NCBI RefSeq assembly: GCF_024713945.1
Contig: NC_134679.1
Coordinates: 1,679,001-1,743,000 of the forward strand
Direction: 5' to 3'
DNA from: Dermatophagoides farinae
Lineage: Eukaryota; Arthropoda; Arachnida; Sarcoptiformes; Pyroglyphidae
DNA: 64,000 nucleotides
In this document: positions 26,954-38,037 of the stretch, piece after piece
How positions within the stretch are numbered: position 1 is the first letter of the stretch
Layout: each line of letters begins with the position of its first letter
The notes under the pieces: generated by a model
Databases searched by the model: none
What the model saw: the letters and a program-made list of their open reading frames with translations, nothing else
What the model was told of the DNA's origin: nothing
Translations under genes and position numbers: made by a program

Positions 26954-27017
26954 CCACCGTCATCATCATCATCATCATAATCATTGCCGATAATGATGAT
27001 GATGATGATGACGGTGG
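26954..27017. repeat. 25-bp perfect inverted repeat with 14-nt loop
   Basis: The left arm 26954-26978 begins CCACCGTCATCATC. The right arm 26993-27017 ends GATGATGACGGTGG and is its exact reverse complement. The spacer is AATCATTGCCGATA. The arms combine a (CAT)n core with a non-repetitive CCACCGT cap, so the pairing is not only a microsatellite effect. RNA from either strand would form a stable hairpin. Confidence 0.9.
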
Positions 27018-29050
27018 CAGTGTGTATGGTTGTTTCACGTTTCGTTTTTTAATCGTCCAAAATATATACATAAAAGTATGAAATGAATATGATGGCTAGA
27101 CGACGACGACGACGATATACGGCTGATGCAATCAATTCATTTAGGTTGTATCATCATCATCATTCTATGGTTGTAGTAATAACTGATTGATTGCAACTAA
27201 TCAAAAAAAAATCAATTGGAGAATTTCGATATGAACCGAACAAGCAAACAGTGATTACACTTGTTTTTGTATACATACAAAATGAATAAGATAGAAAAAA
27301 AAGACGGTCAACAGAAAAAAAAACATATTGCATCCATTATATATATATTGGTTTATTGGCCATTGATTGTGACATTGAATCACAAAAAAATTGCAATACA
27401 TTCAACTTTTAAAGTTGCACATTGTGGAAATTTTTTTTTTTTTTTTGTTTTCATTTTATAGCCATATATAATTCTTTATTATTAATTTTTTTCTCCATTT
27501 TAAATCAACTATCGATTAGCTATATAGCCTCTGGTTGACAGAAGAAACAAAGTCGTTGACATTGAAAAAAAAAATTGATTCCAATTGAATTTTTTTTTTT
27601 TTTTTTTTTGGAAATTATAATAGAACCTTGTCACATTGATCAGGTGATCTGGTGGAGGGTTCGTTGACTTTACAATACAAAAAATGGATTTTTGGTGGTC
27701 ATCAGAGAAAAAAAAACATTCGGTCAAAATATAATAATAATAATAATAAAATAAGACAATAAATGGAAATCGAAAATTTCATAAAAGTCAAATCAAATGC
27801 AATTTTTTTTTTTGGTTGTAATTGTCAATAAAAATTATGTTTTTGTCCTGGTTTGTTTTTTTTTGTTCTTCTTTTTTTCTTTTGATTATTATTATTAATT
27901 CGGGTCATTCGGGATTTTTTTTTCAATATATGGCCGCCGATAATGACATTGATGATAACTGCAGCTGCTACCGCTGTTGTTGTTGTTGTTGTTTTTGTCA
28001 TTCAATTGATAATAAAAATTAAAATACAGTCATAAAAGCAATGAATGAATGAATGAATGGAATGAATGTCCCAAGAGATGGTTGAATGTTTTGTTTTCAA
28101 TAAACATTTCTACGAAAACAAAATCATATTGAATGGAATTCAAATGGAATTCCAGTCATATTTGTTTTTTTTTTGTCCATTGGAAAAACAAATGAAAATA
28201 AAAAAATAAATTTTCACTAAAAAGATAAAAGATGATGGAGAATAAATTTCCATGAATGAACAATACATTTTGAAAGGATTTCTTTCTATACTTTTTTTTT
28301 TTTTTTTTGTTTATCTCTAGGAATTCAGGCCAAAATAAAACAAAATTTTGAATAGAAAAGCCAACCATGCATAGAAAATGGTAATGGCGGTCATTCTTTT
28401 CAATTATGAAATGAAAAGTCAAAAATTTTTTGAAAGAAGCATAGTATCAACATCATCACTTATAAATGATAAACTATATGAATCATGCAGTGATCATTTG
28501 ATTTTGTGTAAAAAAAGGTCAATTTAACCGCGAAAAGTTCATCAACAAATTTTGTTTACTGAAAAAAGAAAAATTTCATTTTTCTTTTTTTTTTCATTCG
28601 AGGAAACATTCCATTTTTTAGATATCCAGATCCATCATTTATCATCATTTAGATGGAATCAAAATCATCAGATGACCATAATTCCGGCGGAATCTCCATA
28701 TCGAACAAACAAACACACACACACACACAAAAAAAACACATATTGAATATCAAAAACAACAACAACCTCAGGCTATTCGAGAACCTGATTGTTTGATAAG
28801 ATTTCCGTCTAGGAAAAGTGTTGGATGTTCAATAGAATTTTATATTTTAATATTTAAAATTATTCTGATGCAATTACTAGATATTGTACATGAAATATTC
28901 ACGTGAAAAAAACGTACCATATTACAATAATTTACCCCAATATAAATGATAAATTTTCTCTTTTATCTCTCTCTCTCTCTATGCATTGACAATTTTTGCA
29001 TTTTATCGACGTCATTCATTACAAATGTCATATACAACACACATATTCAT

Positions 29051-29072
29051 ATCAGATCAGATCAGATCAGAT
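29051..29072. repeat. (ATCAG)4 minisatellite-like tract
   Basis: Four tandem ATCAG units followed by a partial one, in noncoding DNA near CT-rich tracts. Confidence 0.85.
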
Positions 29073-29363
29073 TTAATATTATAATTCTCTCATTTTCTCT
29101 CTCTCTCTCTCTTTTTCTATCCATGTAGTGGTGTTTTCATCATGAAACAAAGTGTAGTTTTAGTTAGTTTAAATTAAAATTGAATATATCAAAAACAGAC
29201 AAAATAGTTCAAGAACAAGAGAGACTCTCTACTACAAGTGTGTGTGTGTGTGTGTCGGATGTATACAGCCCTCTTTTATGAAATGAAATGAACACACTAG
29301 TAGTTGACTCCTCATTTTATCTCATTGTCAATGGTGGCAGCGACCGCAACAAGGTTTTCCGTT

Positions 29364-29377
29364 GATTGGTTATAAAA
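29364..29377 (+). promoter_or_regulatory. TATA-like core promoter candidate
   Basis: GATTGG is followed directly by TTATAAAAAC and then by sequence of higher complexity (CTCGCGTAGATAG) than the surrounding repeats. About 270 bases downstream an ATG (29650) opens a 65-residue frame. This is weak evidence for a plus-strand transcription start. No downstream gene was recognised that would clearly use it, apart from the distant cytochrome b5 gene. Confidence 0.25.
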
Positions 29378-29649
29378 ACTCGCGTAGATAGTAAATTTTG
29401 AATCATTCAAGAATCATCAAGCAATCAAAGATTTCAGAAATTTTTGAAACCTTTTGCTTTTGTGCCTGTCTGTCTGCCTGTCTGCCTGTGTGTGTGTGTG
29501 CGTTTGGATGTGTGCAGCTGTTGTCCATTTCAATTTAGAATCGTATATCCGGAATCGCTGTTGTTGTTGTTGTTTTTTTTTAAATCGCTGATTATATTAC
29601 GCTGAATTTGCTGAATCAATATTCCAATATTGGAAAGAAGAAAATTTTT

Positions 29650-29847
29650 ATGCATCATCAAATAGTAAAAAGAAGAAAAATATCCAATTTTTCGATGTAT
29701 TTATCGATATCATCATTATCATTATTATCAACCAATCATATTACTATTTCAACAAAACGAACATCATTGACGTTAATACAGCAATTAATAATATTGTTAA
29801 TATTAATAACTATAACTATAATAATAATAACTACTGATCAAACATAA
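29650..29847 (+). CDS. Doubtful small ORF with a hydrophobic C-terminus
   Basis: This frame runs 65 codons from ATG to TAA. It has a basic start (MHHQIVKRRKISN), a Ser-rich middle and a strongly hydrophobic end (IQQLIILLILITITIIIITT). It lies 270 bases downstream of the TATA-like motif at 29371. The hydrophobic end derives from TA- and AAT-type repeats, which often encode Ile and Leu runs by chance here. No similarity was recognised. It may be a signal-anchor micro-protein or simply noise. Confidence 0.12.
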   Translation: MHHQIVKRRKISNFSMYLSISSLSLLSTNHITISTKRTSLTLIQQLIILLILITITIIIITTDQT

Positions 29848-31239
29848 TCGTTTGGTTTTCGTTTTCGTTTTTTTTTCATTCGCACATATATAATTATTAT
29901 ATAACAATATATTGTCCACAACAACGGGAAAAAAAAGAAGATATTCAAGAAGATAACATTCTCTTACAAAATTACGGAAATTCGTTCCTTGACTATTGTG
30001 GCTATCAAAAAAAATTGTAAGTCCTCTTCTTGTATTATGTATCTTTTATTATTGAAGAAAATTTTCTTAGCCAAAGAAAAAAAAATCCATATTGTGTGTT
30101 TGTGATAATTGTTGAGTTGAATTATTCTGAATTCTGAATTCTGTCTGTCTGATGCTGATGATGATATATTACCTAATGGCCTATATTTTTTTTTTTTTTG
30201 GCAAAATAAACAAGTAGCCTGAAAGCAATTTTCGATCCAAAATAAATCCTCATATATTAGTTAGAATGTTAAATGTCGCGACAATGGCGACGACAACAAC
30301 GACGACGTCGACGACGTGACATTCGACATGTTATCAATATCGATTATATTGATGTCATTAACATGTATATGTAATGTTGTATGTTTAAAAATTGGTTTAT
30401 AACAATAATTTAAACATCGACCGGAAATCATAGATTTAATGTATGTTTAACGATAGTTGTTTGTTTGTTTGTTTGTGTTTTTTTCTGTTTATCATCAATA
30501 TTATTTTCACGTTTTCAAGTACATTTTTATTGCCATTTATCGACCAAATATCGATCCATATTCATTTATATATGGATGAATATAAATAACGAATGAAATC
30601 GATTCTTTATTCAAATTTCATTCAAAATGATTTAATTCAAATAGGTATTGGTTTTTTTCCAACATTGGAAAAAAAAGAGAAAAGTGAACAAAATTCAATC
30701 GTCAATTTTTTTTTGTTTGTTTCTGTTCGATGTAGATGTTGATAGATGTTGGTGTGTTGGATCAATGATAATCAATCACATCACATCATCATCATCATCA
30801 TTATATTAATTCAAAAATACCAAATTGAAAAAGCCTCGACAACAGTAGATGTGTTTTTTTTCAAAATGAACAGAAAAAATTGTTGTATATCATATCATTT
30901 TTTTTTCTATTTGTTCACTGTTATAATTAGTGAACAAATAGAAATGAAAATGGCGTGATTTTTCTTCTGTTGTGTTCTGTAGTCCACATACACAATGACG
31001 ACCATAAAACAAAAATTGAAAATAAAAAAATTTTTTCAACATATATTTGGTTTATTATTTGTCAATTATTTCTAGTATCAAAGAGCGAGATGCACGCGTT
31101 TTTTCAGTCTATTCAATATTTGGTATTTTTCTCCGTTCATGGTTTGATGATCGATGCAAAATCCAACAAAACAATTTGATATATTTCTATTTATTTCATC
31201 AATCTTTTTCAAAAAATCTTTTTTTTTTTCGTTGATCAA

Positions 31240-31269
31240 CAATATCATTGATCACCATCAATGATATTG
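31240..31269. repeat. 13-bp perfect inverted repeat with 4-nt loop
   Basis: Arms CAATATCATTGAT (31240-31252) and ATCAATGATATTG (31257-31269) flank CACC. No gene is adjacent. Confidence 0.85.
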
Positions 31270-32108
31270 CTTACAAATCATCATCATGATCATCATTATT
31301 GATTTTGATATCTAATTGCCCTTGCAATTGAACAACAACAACAACAACAACGACAACGACGACGACAACGAATCATTGGGATTATTCAACAAACAAACAT
31401 ATTCAACAACATGTCATTGATTGTGGTTAGATTTTCTCAGTGAAAACGACAAATAATAATATAAACATGACATTTTCATCTCATTTTCATTCAATTCTCT
31501 CTCTTTTTCTTTTGCTAGATAAACACATTGATGATGAAAACTTTTATATATGTGTTTTGGGTGTTAGGTGCAATTTAATCAAATTTCACAAATCATAAAC
31601 ACTATTCATGGTTAGGGTGGAGGTTTCTTTTTTTTCTGATGGTGGTGGTGGTGGTGGTGCTGGTGGTTGAAATATAATTTTCAAATTAAAATAAATAAAT
31701 AAGGATATATTAGATTTTTGTTTTTTTTTTCGTCAAATGAAAGTAAAATTAGTTAAAGATGTCAATTTCTAAATGTGGCAGTTGACAAGAATTTATTATA
31801 TATTCGTATATTCCTGTTGTTCCAGTTTAAATTATTGGTTTTTTTTCTGTATTGTTCACGATTCTTTTGCTATTCATGTATGCATGTTATTCATTTCATT
31901 TCATTTTATTCCATCAATTGAAATCTTGGATCACGTTTTACATTATAATGTTCAGGCATTTGCATAGTTGATGTTGATTTACTCAATTCTTTTGCAAACG
32001 ATGTATAGATATGTGACTAGTATATATGTGGGGTATGAAAAAGAAAAAAAAATCGTTACTGATCAATTTGAATTTGCATATATATATCGAATAATAATAA
32101 TAATAAAC

Positions 32109-32237
32109 CTTTTCCAGATTATTTTTCATCTCTTCCAATTCATGATGAAGATTTAGACAACGTTTCTGTGATTGTCCCAATTGTTCATTAACATCTTGAT
32201 ATTGTCGTTGTGATGCTTGCAATTCAAGCGATATATC
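32109..32237 (-). CDS. Paramyosin-like coiled-coil exon B' (duplicate of paramyosin exon 9, 5' part)
   Basis: Minus-strand exon of 129 nt (43 codons, phase 0 at both ends) with an acceptor ending TATATAG and a donor GTTTAT. Its product, including ELQASQRQYQDVNEQLGQ and KRCLNLHHELEEMKNNLEK, aligns without gaps to the first 43 residues of paramyosin exon 9 (14908-14615), for example QLGVTQRRC and [12 protein letters not shown]. The paramyosin exon continues another 55 codons, and no counterpart to that part was found nearby. The donor is not strong, so the 3' boundary is less certain than the acceptor. The frame is a clear heptad coiled coil. Confidence 0.8.
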
Positions 32238-32320
32238 CTATATAAAAATTTTAAAATGAAAATCCTATGATGATCAATCGGTTTTTCTTTTTTATTTTTC
32301 TTTTCTTTTTTTGCACTTAC

Positions 32321-32516
32321 CGAAACTTGTTTCGCTTGTTTACGTAATTGTTTTTGCAAATCATTCAACTGACGATCTTGATCTTCAATAGTAATCATTA
32401 GATCGGTTACTTCACGATCCGTTTTACCCTTCAACACTGCCTGTTCTTGTTTGATTTTATTAGCCGATTCATTTAGATCCAAACGTACTAGTTCAACTTC
32501 TTTCAATAATTCATTG
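32321..32516 (-). CDS. Paramyosin-like coiled-coil exon A' (duplicate of paramyosin exon 8)
   Basis: Minus-strand exon of exactly 196 nt, with acceptor CGAAAACAG and donor GTAAGT. It enters with one base completing a split codon and leaves at phase 0. Paramyosin exon 8 (15174-14979) has the same length, the same phases and even the same split-codon base C. The 65 encoded residues align without gaps: LMITIEDQDRQLNDLQKQLR corresponds to [20 protein letters not shown]. This is an ancient exon duplicate, since residues outside heptad core positions have diverged. It lies 92 nt-scale upstream of exon B' in the same order as exons 8 and 9. Confidence 0.88.
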
Positions 32517-34147
32517 CTGTTTTCGAGAAAGAAAGAAAGAAAGAAAGTGAAAACAAATCAACTTAGTGTATTTTGAGCTATATTTGGGTTTTCTTCATAT
32601 AGAATTGTTATTTGGTCAAAAAAAAGCATCAACAAACAACGACGACAACAACAACAACAACAACAACAAAAACAACAACAAAATCATAATCTCTTCATTG
32701 GAAAGACATCGCAATAATAATAATAATAACTGGTAATGAACTCATTTTCATTGGAAAAAAACAAGAGAGATATAAAAATTTCCATGAAGAATGAATTTGG
32801 ATTTTAAGTTTTGGGCTGAATTTTGTTAGCATAGAGATTAAAATTCCATATATGAAGATTATGTTTTGAATTTGATTTTTTTTTCATTGATAATGATGTC
32901 AATTTTTTTTTCTTCAGAATCCAGAAAAAAAACAAAATTTTTGACTCAATTATCAATAATCATAATTCATGGATGATTTTTTTTTTTTTTTTGAAAAATC
33001 ATAAATGAAATTTGACTTTTTGCCAAGTTTTTTTTGGGGGGGAATCACAAAATATTTCGACTCAAATTCTGGCCTAGAAATAACGAATGAGTATAATTGT
33101 TTTTTTTCTCATTTTTGACAGAATTGATGATGAAAAAAAATGATTGCAATGACAGCAATGAATGATAGAGAGAGTGAAAAAAGATCTAAGAAAAATTACA
33201 TAACACATAAATAAAATGAGTAGAGAAAACATACTGCCGATTGATAGTACCGTTACTAATACAGAATGACTGATTCTGTTGCTAAAGAATTTATTTTTTT
33301 TTTTTGCTATTCTAAAATTTCATTAAATTTTCATGTTGTTAGAAATAGAGAAAAAAAATCAACTAACAAACTATTCTATATTCTCCGTCTTCATTCATTG
33401 ATGATGTTAAAAACAACAGTCGACCTCGATGATGATGATGATGATGCGAAAAAATGAAATAAACATTACCATCATCATCATATTCTTCGTTGTCGTTTTA
33501 TTTTTGGAATCACATTTCCGAGCAAAACAAATATGAAGAAGTGGAGAAATTTTTTTTTTCAAAAGAATTATTCATCTTAGAATTCTTGGCTAAATTATTG
33601 AATTTTTCTGGTTTTTTTTCGTTTTAATTTTATTCAGTTAGTTTCATAGCAATAATATTTTTTTTTATCTGCTGTCATCAATAGTAGTTGTATCGGTTTC
33701 GTTTTTTTTCTGTCGTTTCATTTGGTCCAATCTTGAATGGTTTATAATCATCATCATCTTATAGAAACACACACACACACACATAGAGAAAAATTGATTT
33801 ATATGAGACCAGAGAGAGAGAGATAGAGAAAATAGTGTGACAGTTTAATTGAGCACGAGAATTTCATATTTTTTGAAAATAATATTTGTATGTGACAAGA
33901 ATTTGCGTTTCAATTTGTAAATTGTATCTGTTTTTTTTTTGGATCTGAATTATAGAATGATTTGGTTGATTAATCAATAGCTTAGCTTTCATGTTATCAC
34001 TTAATTCGTAATCGTTGATGAACAGGAAATTTGTTGAAAAATTCATAATTTTTTTGTTGTAATTGTTGTTGTTGTCGTCGTGTAAGAAAGCGGAAGCTAT
34101 TTTCTGTTTTGAAATTCAAAAATCAACAGAAAAAAAATTTGAAAATT
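32517..34147. other. Noncoding: probable intron between head exon and exon A'
   Basis: No coding exon was recognised. It contains simple repeats including (CAA)n at about 32645-32690, (GAAA)n, poly-T tracts and a short (CA)n. It is read as an intron of the 32.1-34.8 kb minus-strand transcription unit. Confidence 0.5.
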
Positions 34148-34777
34148 TTAAACAAGCATCATTGCTTTGAATAGCTGTGCAGGATAAAGATCATTTTGAA
34201 CTTTTCGCAATGAATTTTTATACCATCGTTCCATCCAGAATGAATCACGTGGTTTACCAACATCATCGTTTAATGTTGACATTTCATATGATGATTGTCG
34301 TGTATAATAAGCTGATTCCGGTCGTCTTGACATTGATCGTCGTGATGCGGATCGTCGTAGACGGCTATCTTCTAGCTCTGAATTCAAACGATCCAATTGA
34401 CGTGATGAATAATATGAATCGAATGATGGCGATGATGCCAATGCAGCTGAATGTGCACGTCGTTCACTACCTTCAAGATAACTATTAACACGTTCTGTTG
34501 ACAATGTTCGTGTTAATTCATTCGATAATGAATCATTTGCTGCCTGTGTACGTAAATTTCTTGCCACTGATTCACCCATCAATTGACTATCGGCAAAAGT
34601 TGATAATCCTAAATCAGGTCGATCACGACGAAAACTAGTACGAGCCAATGCTTCATTATATTTACGTTCAATTTCATCAACTGCATCCGAATACAATGAA
34701 TTTCCATAACGATAATTATCGTTATAGATACTTGTATATGGTCGTTTCCAAACTTTTGGAGCAAATTTTGGTGCCAT
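34148..34777 (-). CDS. Tyr/Ser/Arg-rich head exon; candidate N-terminus of short (mini-)paramyosin
   Basis: A 209-codon open frame from ATG (34777) to TAA (34148). The N-terminus reads MAPKFAPKVWKRPYTSIYND, followed by NYRYGNSLYS and a charged segment DEIERKYNEALART. Then come Ser/Arg/Tyr-rich stretches (RRSASRRSMSRRPESAYYTR) with many potential phosphorylation sites. There is no signal peptide or membrane segment. Codon usage looks coding throughout. It lies 1.6 kb upstream of, and on the same strand as, the paramyosin-like exons A' and B'. An internal donor (CGATG|GTATAA, exon end 34224) leaves exactly the phase that A' requires. Insects make a short paramyosin with a non-helical unique head from a separate promoter, and I infer this is the mite counterpart. 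Alternatively it is an independent single-exon protein. The function is not proven from sequence. Confidence 0.65.
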   Translation of the reverse strand: MAPKFAPKVWKRPYTSIYNDNYRYGNSLYSDAVDEIERKYNEALARTSFRRDRPDLGLSTFADSQLMGESVARNLRTQAANDSLSNELTRTLSTERVNSYLEGSERRAHSAALASSPSFDSYYSSRQLDRLNSELEDSRLRRSASRRSMSRRPESAYYTRQSSYEMSTLNDDVGKPRDSFWMERWYKNSLRKVQNDLYPAQLFKAMMLV

Positions 34778-37419
34778 TTAAAACAATACACAATTTGATG
34801 ATGAAATTATCAATGACAAAAAGAACGTACACTGAAATTTTAAATTTAAATTCTATATATCTAAACTTGACAACAACGGCAACAACAACAACAACAACAA
34901 CAAGAAAAACTTTAACAAGGTTGTTTTTGAATGCTTCTCTTCGACGACGATTATTAAGATGAATTGTGTAGTCAAAAATGGTCGATACGATTTTTTTTTC
35001 TGCTATGAATTCTAGTATTTCTACGGAAATAAAATCAACACTTCATTATTAAGCATCTACACGCACAAACAAACAAAATTTTCACATAACAAAATGACGA
35101 TAAATTTTGCTTTTACTTTTATTACTTGCTACCCACTAGATTATTATCACAACACAAACACACACACACACACACACACACGTTATATTATAGTGAATGA
35201 GAGAAGAAAAAAAAGTGAAAAAAAATTCAGCCAGAATATTAAAGTCAAGTGATTATAATGAATGACGTCTAAAACGACAAAAGAGTGAAAAGCAAATTCA
35301 TTTTACTTTGAAAATCAAGACAAAACGGAAAAATATCACCTTGAGAATAAGAATATTTATATACATATATATTTCCCGAACGATTCTTCTGTTTTGTTTG
35401 CGGTTTTGTTTTGTTTCGTTGTTCTTGGCTTTGAACATCGGGCGTTTTATTTTCAACAACAACAACAACAACAACGATAGCATCAGAAATAAAGAATCAC
35501 ACGACGCTGTTTAAAGTTTTTTTTTTTGACTGACGTCAAATATACTATGCTTCTACACTACACAACAACTGACATTAATTCTGTGTGTGTGTGGGTGTGA
35601 ATGTTTGTTTTCTTGTGCAATAATAAAATAATCAAGTTATCTGGATTATCCTCTTAAGAAGAAAAAAAAGGGTTAGTAAGAAGATTCATCACCAATCATC
35701 ATCATTATTATTATGGTTGTTCAATTTTTTTTTCTCTTTGTTAATTTTACGGATGTAAGCATAAAACCAACGAAAAAATCGCCATAGTCATATATTGGAA
35801 TTTGTACTTGTTGGCAGACAAACAGACATTCAATTGATCAATGGATGCTTAGTTTAGCAGAAATTATGATTTATCTTTCTTTCGTCATGTTTAGATTAGA
35901 ACATAATGCAATGCACCACAATACGCACAATGACAATTGATGATATGAATTGAGATTCAATTAACTTGAATGTTTGTTGACATTAATCAACAAAAAGACT
36001 GACTTACTGACAGAATCGATCTGATGATAAACATCACACATATAATCAAAAAACACAAACTTCAAAGTATTATAAGAATATCTATCCAAATTCGGAAGTG
36101 ATGATATTTATGTCGGTGATATATTATTGTACGTGTGTGTGTGTGTGTGAAAGTGATTCTCTATTGTTTTGTTGTTTTTTTTGTGTTGAAGAATTGATGA
36201 CTCTATTTTAATCACATAATAATAATCTAGATTCTAGATTCTAGATTGCCGATGATGATGATGATGATGTTTGCGTATTTTTCTTTGTTTATGACATTTT
36301 ATTTTGACAAGCAAAAAAAAAAAAAAAAAAAAAACAAACGAACCTTGAAGAATAGCAATAGTTATATCACATACACACACACACACATATTTATATGTGT
36401 GTCATTCATATATGTATGTATGTGTGTGATTCGGTAAATTCTATAAAGTCAAAAAGTCGAATCATCCTTTTTGTTTCATTGTTTTTGTCATGTGTATAAG
36501 ATGATAAGATTTGTTCGTTTCAATTGAACAAACATCATACAACAAATCAAAGGGCATTGTGAAGAAAAAAAAACGATTCAGAAATTTTTCATTATTTTTT
36601 TTGCCGAAAAAAAAGGATCAATAAATGACAAACATTTCAGCCGGAAATTACATCATCAACATCATATAGGATCATCAGTGTTTTCCAGCATTTTCGTATT
36701 TTTTTTTTTTTTTTTTTTTTTGATATTAGAAAAAAAACATATTTGCCTGATTTGAAATTTTGTTTGTTTGTTTGTTTGTTTGAAAACATAATAATCTATA
36801 CAAGATCAAATCAAATATTTACAAATTGGCACTTATTTTTTTTGTTTCTTCTTTGATTTTGTTTTGTTTTTGTTTCTTATCATTATAAATGACTTGACTG
36901 GTCTGGCTGTTGTTCAAAAAAAAAAATTTTTTTTTTTCAATTTCAAATATATATATATATGTTATCGATCAATCGATTGATCGATCAATGATTTGGAGAA
37001 TAATCATCGATCATAGTCCTATATATCTTAATCATAATCACTTGTGATGATCATTGCTCAATTTCATCATTATTGATAATATGGTTCGATGTAATTCGAG
37101 GTCTGCGAATGAGAGAGAGAGAAAAAAAAATGAAATGTTTATGGGGTATATAAATGTGGATTTTTTGGACAAAATTTTCATTCATTCAAATCGACAAATA
37201 CTTCAAACACACACACACACACACACGAGCACAAAAAGTGAACAAATAAAAAAAAAGACTAATAATCAACTTTGTTTTCTCTTTTACAATCTCCAATGCC
37301 AATTTAGATCTGAACAAAAAAAAAAAAATTTTCATCATCTTTATCATCAAATTTTTTCTTTTCAATTATCAAATCTCGAAAAAAAATCAACAATTTCACA
37401 TCCACCATAATAATAAAAA
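34778..37419. other. Noncoding intergenic region
   Basis: No coding similarity. It should contain the promoter of the minus-strand head exon (left end) and of cytochrome b5 (right end). It includes (CA)n tracts, a 23-nt T run (36699-36721) and a 22-bp perfect palindrome (36964-36985). Confidence 0.6.
36964..36985. repeat. 22-bp perfect palindrome built on ATCGAT
   Basis: ATCGATCAATC followed by GATTGATCGAT is its own reverse complement over all 22 bases. It is flanked by further ATCGAT/TGATCG words. No associated gene or motif was identified. Confidence 0.9.
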
Positions 37420-38037
37420 ATGCTTGAATTAATACAATCATTAATGAATACGGTGACTACCGGTGTATCACCACCACCACCATCATCATCTTCATCATCA
37501 TCATCATCATCATCATCTGATGTTTGGAGTCTTGCCAAATCAAGCATATGGCCATTGGATCAAACAAAATCAGCAATCAAATCAAAACAATCATCGAATG
37601 ATGAAAAATATTCAAATCTACCTGAATATACATTAGCTCAAGTATCAGAACATTGGCAAACAAATGATTGTTGGGTAGTCGTTGAAGATCTTGTTTATGA
37701 TATAACTGAATTTTTAGATGAACATCCCGGTGGACAATATATAGTTATGGAACATGCTGGACGTGATGCTACATTAGTATTTCGTGGTAGTCGTCATAGT
37801 CAAGATGCATATGATATGCTTGATAAATATCTTATTGGAATACTAATTGAGGTAAATTAATCATTTGATGATATTATTTTTTTTTTGTATTTGAAATTTT
37901 TTTATTAATTAAAACATTTTTTTTATGATTCACAATAGAATGAACGTGTTTATTGGAGCCGTAGCCGTTCGAATACGAATGATAGTAACAGTAGTAGTAT
38001 ATATGGAAGTTCACCACAACCTTCAAAAGGTTTATAG
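37420..38037 (+). CDS. Cytochrome b5 domain protein
   Basis: Two exons, 37420-37851 and 37939-38037, in phase, giving 176 residues. The cytochrome b5 heme-binding domain spans residues about 66-143 (YTLAQVSEHWQTNDCWVVVE, YDITEFLDEHPGGQYIV, AGRDATLVFRGSRHSQDA). The two axial heme ligands His102 (in HPGG) and His126 (in RHS) are both present. The first 65 residues carry a Pro4-Ser12 run from a repeat, then a Trp-containing low-complexity linker. The second exon encodes a 32-residue Ser/Asn/Arg-rich tail (YWSRSRSNTNDSNSSS) with no membrane anchor, unlike the tail-anchored microsomal and mitochondrial b5 forms. It may therefore be soluble, or it may have an alternative anchored 3' exon. Cytochrome b5 proteins donate electrons to desaturases, P450s and related enzymes. 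Confidence 0.93.

Larger units (their letters stand above)
22008..32108. other. 10-kb noncoding region (possible long intron)
   Basis: No conserved coding exon was recognised on either strand. In particular, no further coiled-coil exon was found on the minus strand between the duplicated paramyosin-like exons (32.1-32.5 kb) and NDUFS6. The stretch holds many simple repeats, a 62-bp tandem duplication (22261-22384), a 25-bp perfect inverted repeat (26954-27017), a TATA-like promoter candidate (29371) and a 13-bp inverted repeat (31240-31269). If the 32-35 kb exons splice to the paramyosin 3' exons, this is part of one intron of about 17.5 kb. Confidence 0.5.

Noticed and set aside
34177-34488. 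Plus-strand frame of 103 codons opposite the head exon
   Set aside because: It is rich in Met, His and Val by codon mirroring of the minus-strand frame. The minus strand has the coherent protein composition.
36699-36721. Long poly-T (and other poly-A/T runs) as retroposon tails
   Set aside because: No flanking target-site duplication or element body was seen. Homopolymers are everywhere in this DNA.
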